A DNA stretch of 64,000 bases from Streptomyces sp. SLBN-31 (GTDB lineage Bacteria; Actinomycetota; Actinomycetes; Streptomycetales; Streptomycetaceae). Location: positions 434,001 through 498,000 of the forward strand of contig NZ_VFNC01000001.1 in assembly GCF_006715395.1 (NCBI RefSeq), read 5' to 3'. The translations under genes and the position numbers were made by a program. Below are positions 63,391 through 64,000 of this stretch, one piece after another. The notes beneath the pieces were generated by a model. It was not told the origin of the DNA. It searched no databases and saw only the letters and a program-made list of their open reading frames with translations. Position 1 is the stretch's first letter; the number at the start of each line of letters is the position of its first letter.

Positions 63391-64000
63391 TCACACCAGG
63401 TGCGCGAAGACGACCAGGTTGTCGGTGTAGTCCCGGACCGTGCGGTCGTAATCGCCCGCACAGGTGATGAGGCGCGCCTCGGCCCGCGGGGTGTCGCCGT
63501 AGACGCGGTCGCTGGGGAAGTCCGCCTTCGAAAAGGTCTCCGCGCCGTCGACCTGGAAGGTGGCGGTACGGCCGTCGGCGCGCTCCACGGAGAACACGTC
63601 GTCCTTGCGCAGTTCGCCCAGGTCGGCGAAGACGGCGGCGGACGTCTTGGTGTCGACGTGCCCCGCGATGACCGCCGTGCCCGTCTGTCCGGGCGCGGCG
63701 CCGCCGGCGTACCAGCCGACGAGGTTGGTGTCGGCCGCCGGCGGTGGCTGGAGCTGCCCGTTCGCGCCGAGGGACAGGTCGGTGAAGGGCGCGTCGACGC
63801 CGATCTTCGGGATGCGCAGACGCACCGGCCTCGACCAGGGCAGGTGCGGTCCCGCCGAACTCCCCGACGGAGCCGCCTGGGCGGGTGGGGCCGATACGGC
63901 GGCCTGCTCGGCGCGCGGGGCCCGGGAGGTGCCGGGCGCGGGGTCGTGGCCCGCGATCAGGGCGATGGCCAGGAGCAGCCCGGCCGCGGCCCAGATCATG
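63391..64000 (-). CDS. class F sortase (5' end at or beyond window edge)
   Basis: At least 202 residues. It has an N-terminal membrane helix (IWAAAGLLLAIALIAG), a Pro/Ala-rich linker, and the class F sortase catalytic domain with PVRLRIPKIGVDAPF, the catalytic His in TAVIAGHVD, and the catalytic Cys in ARLITCAGDYDRTVRDYTDN, followed by the conserved Arg. An ATG at 63999 is at the very edge; the real start could be outside. Class F sortases are common in actinobacteria and anchor or modify surface proteins. It sits directly upstream of the pigment operon on the same strand. Confidence 0.9.
   Translation of the reverse strand, partial: MIWAAAGLLLAIALIAGHDPAPGTSRAPRAEQAAVSAPPAQAAPSGSSAGPHLPWSRPVRLRIPKIGVDAPFTDLSLGANGQLQPPPAADTNLVGWYAGGAAPGQTGTAVIAGHVDTKTSAAVFADLGELRKDDVFSVERADGRTATFQVDGAETFSKADFPSDRVYGDTPRAEARLITCAGDYDRTVRDYTDNLVVFAHLV

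Overview
The window is about 64 kb of a high-GC actinomycete chromosome, almost certainly Streptomyces. The signs are very strong G/C preference at third codon positions, many GTG starts, long antisense ORFs that are composition artefacts, a WhiB-like gene, a DasR-type chitinase promoter and a spore-pigment type II polyketide cluster. From memory, the order chitinase, tad genes, uppS/phoH, fumC, class I fumarase, wbl, glpX, xseBA, ispH, ppgK, ychF resembles the SCO5003-SCO5061 region of S. coelicolor. This was not checked by alignment. I saw no rRNA, tRNA, CRISPR array, transposase or integrase.

Layout. 1-2.5 kb: end of an IclR regulator, RidA and a GntP permease (small-acid or amino-acid catabolism). 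2.5-7 kb: a PH-like hypothetical, an ECF sigma factor with a membrane protein carrying a duplicated external domain, and a secreted GH18 chitinase with paired DasR-like sites. 7.1-18.4 kb: a complete-looking Tad/Flp pilus locus (CpaB, TadZ, two TadE, TadA, TadB, TadC, Flp, TadG-like, lipoprotein, OmpA-like) with a two-component system inside it; no prepilin peptidase is in view. 18.4-22.4 kb: acyltransferase, DUF192, DHFR-like, LLM oxidoreductase, methyltransferase. 22.4-26.7 kb: a 740-nt gap with a candidate 6C-like small RNA, uppS, a structured leader and PIN-PhoH ATPase, then a secreted lytic transglycosylase. 26.8-38.6 kb: AI-2E exporter, an orphan Roadblock operon, a PadR-controlled ABC transporter, a class A PBP and a SpoIIE-type phosphatase. 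38.9-52.4 kb: DUF402, two unrelated fumarases separated by a decayed copy of one 3' end, DUF1707, WhiB-like, GlpX, DUF4245, nitroreductase, XseAB, IspH, polyphosphate glucokinase, DUF6542 and YchF.

52.4-56.9 kb is accessory and holds the most interesting locus. A 25-codon gene with a perfect Shine-Dalgarno lies just upstream of an M14 zinc carboxypeptidase and divergent from an E1/ThiF enzyme whose N-terminus looks like a RiPP recognition element. No YcaO partner is present. This resembles a small RiPP (ribosomally made, modified peptide) system of the MccB/PaaA kind, but with its own gene set. A secreted beta-helix protein follows.

57-64 kb is a whiE-like spore pigment minimal PKS (SchA/CurD protein, cupin, KS-alpha, KS-beta, ACP, aromatase, cyclase). 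It has a convergent O-methyltransferase and, where the hydroxylase usually sits, a class F sortase that runs to the window edge.
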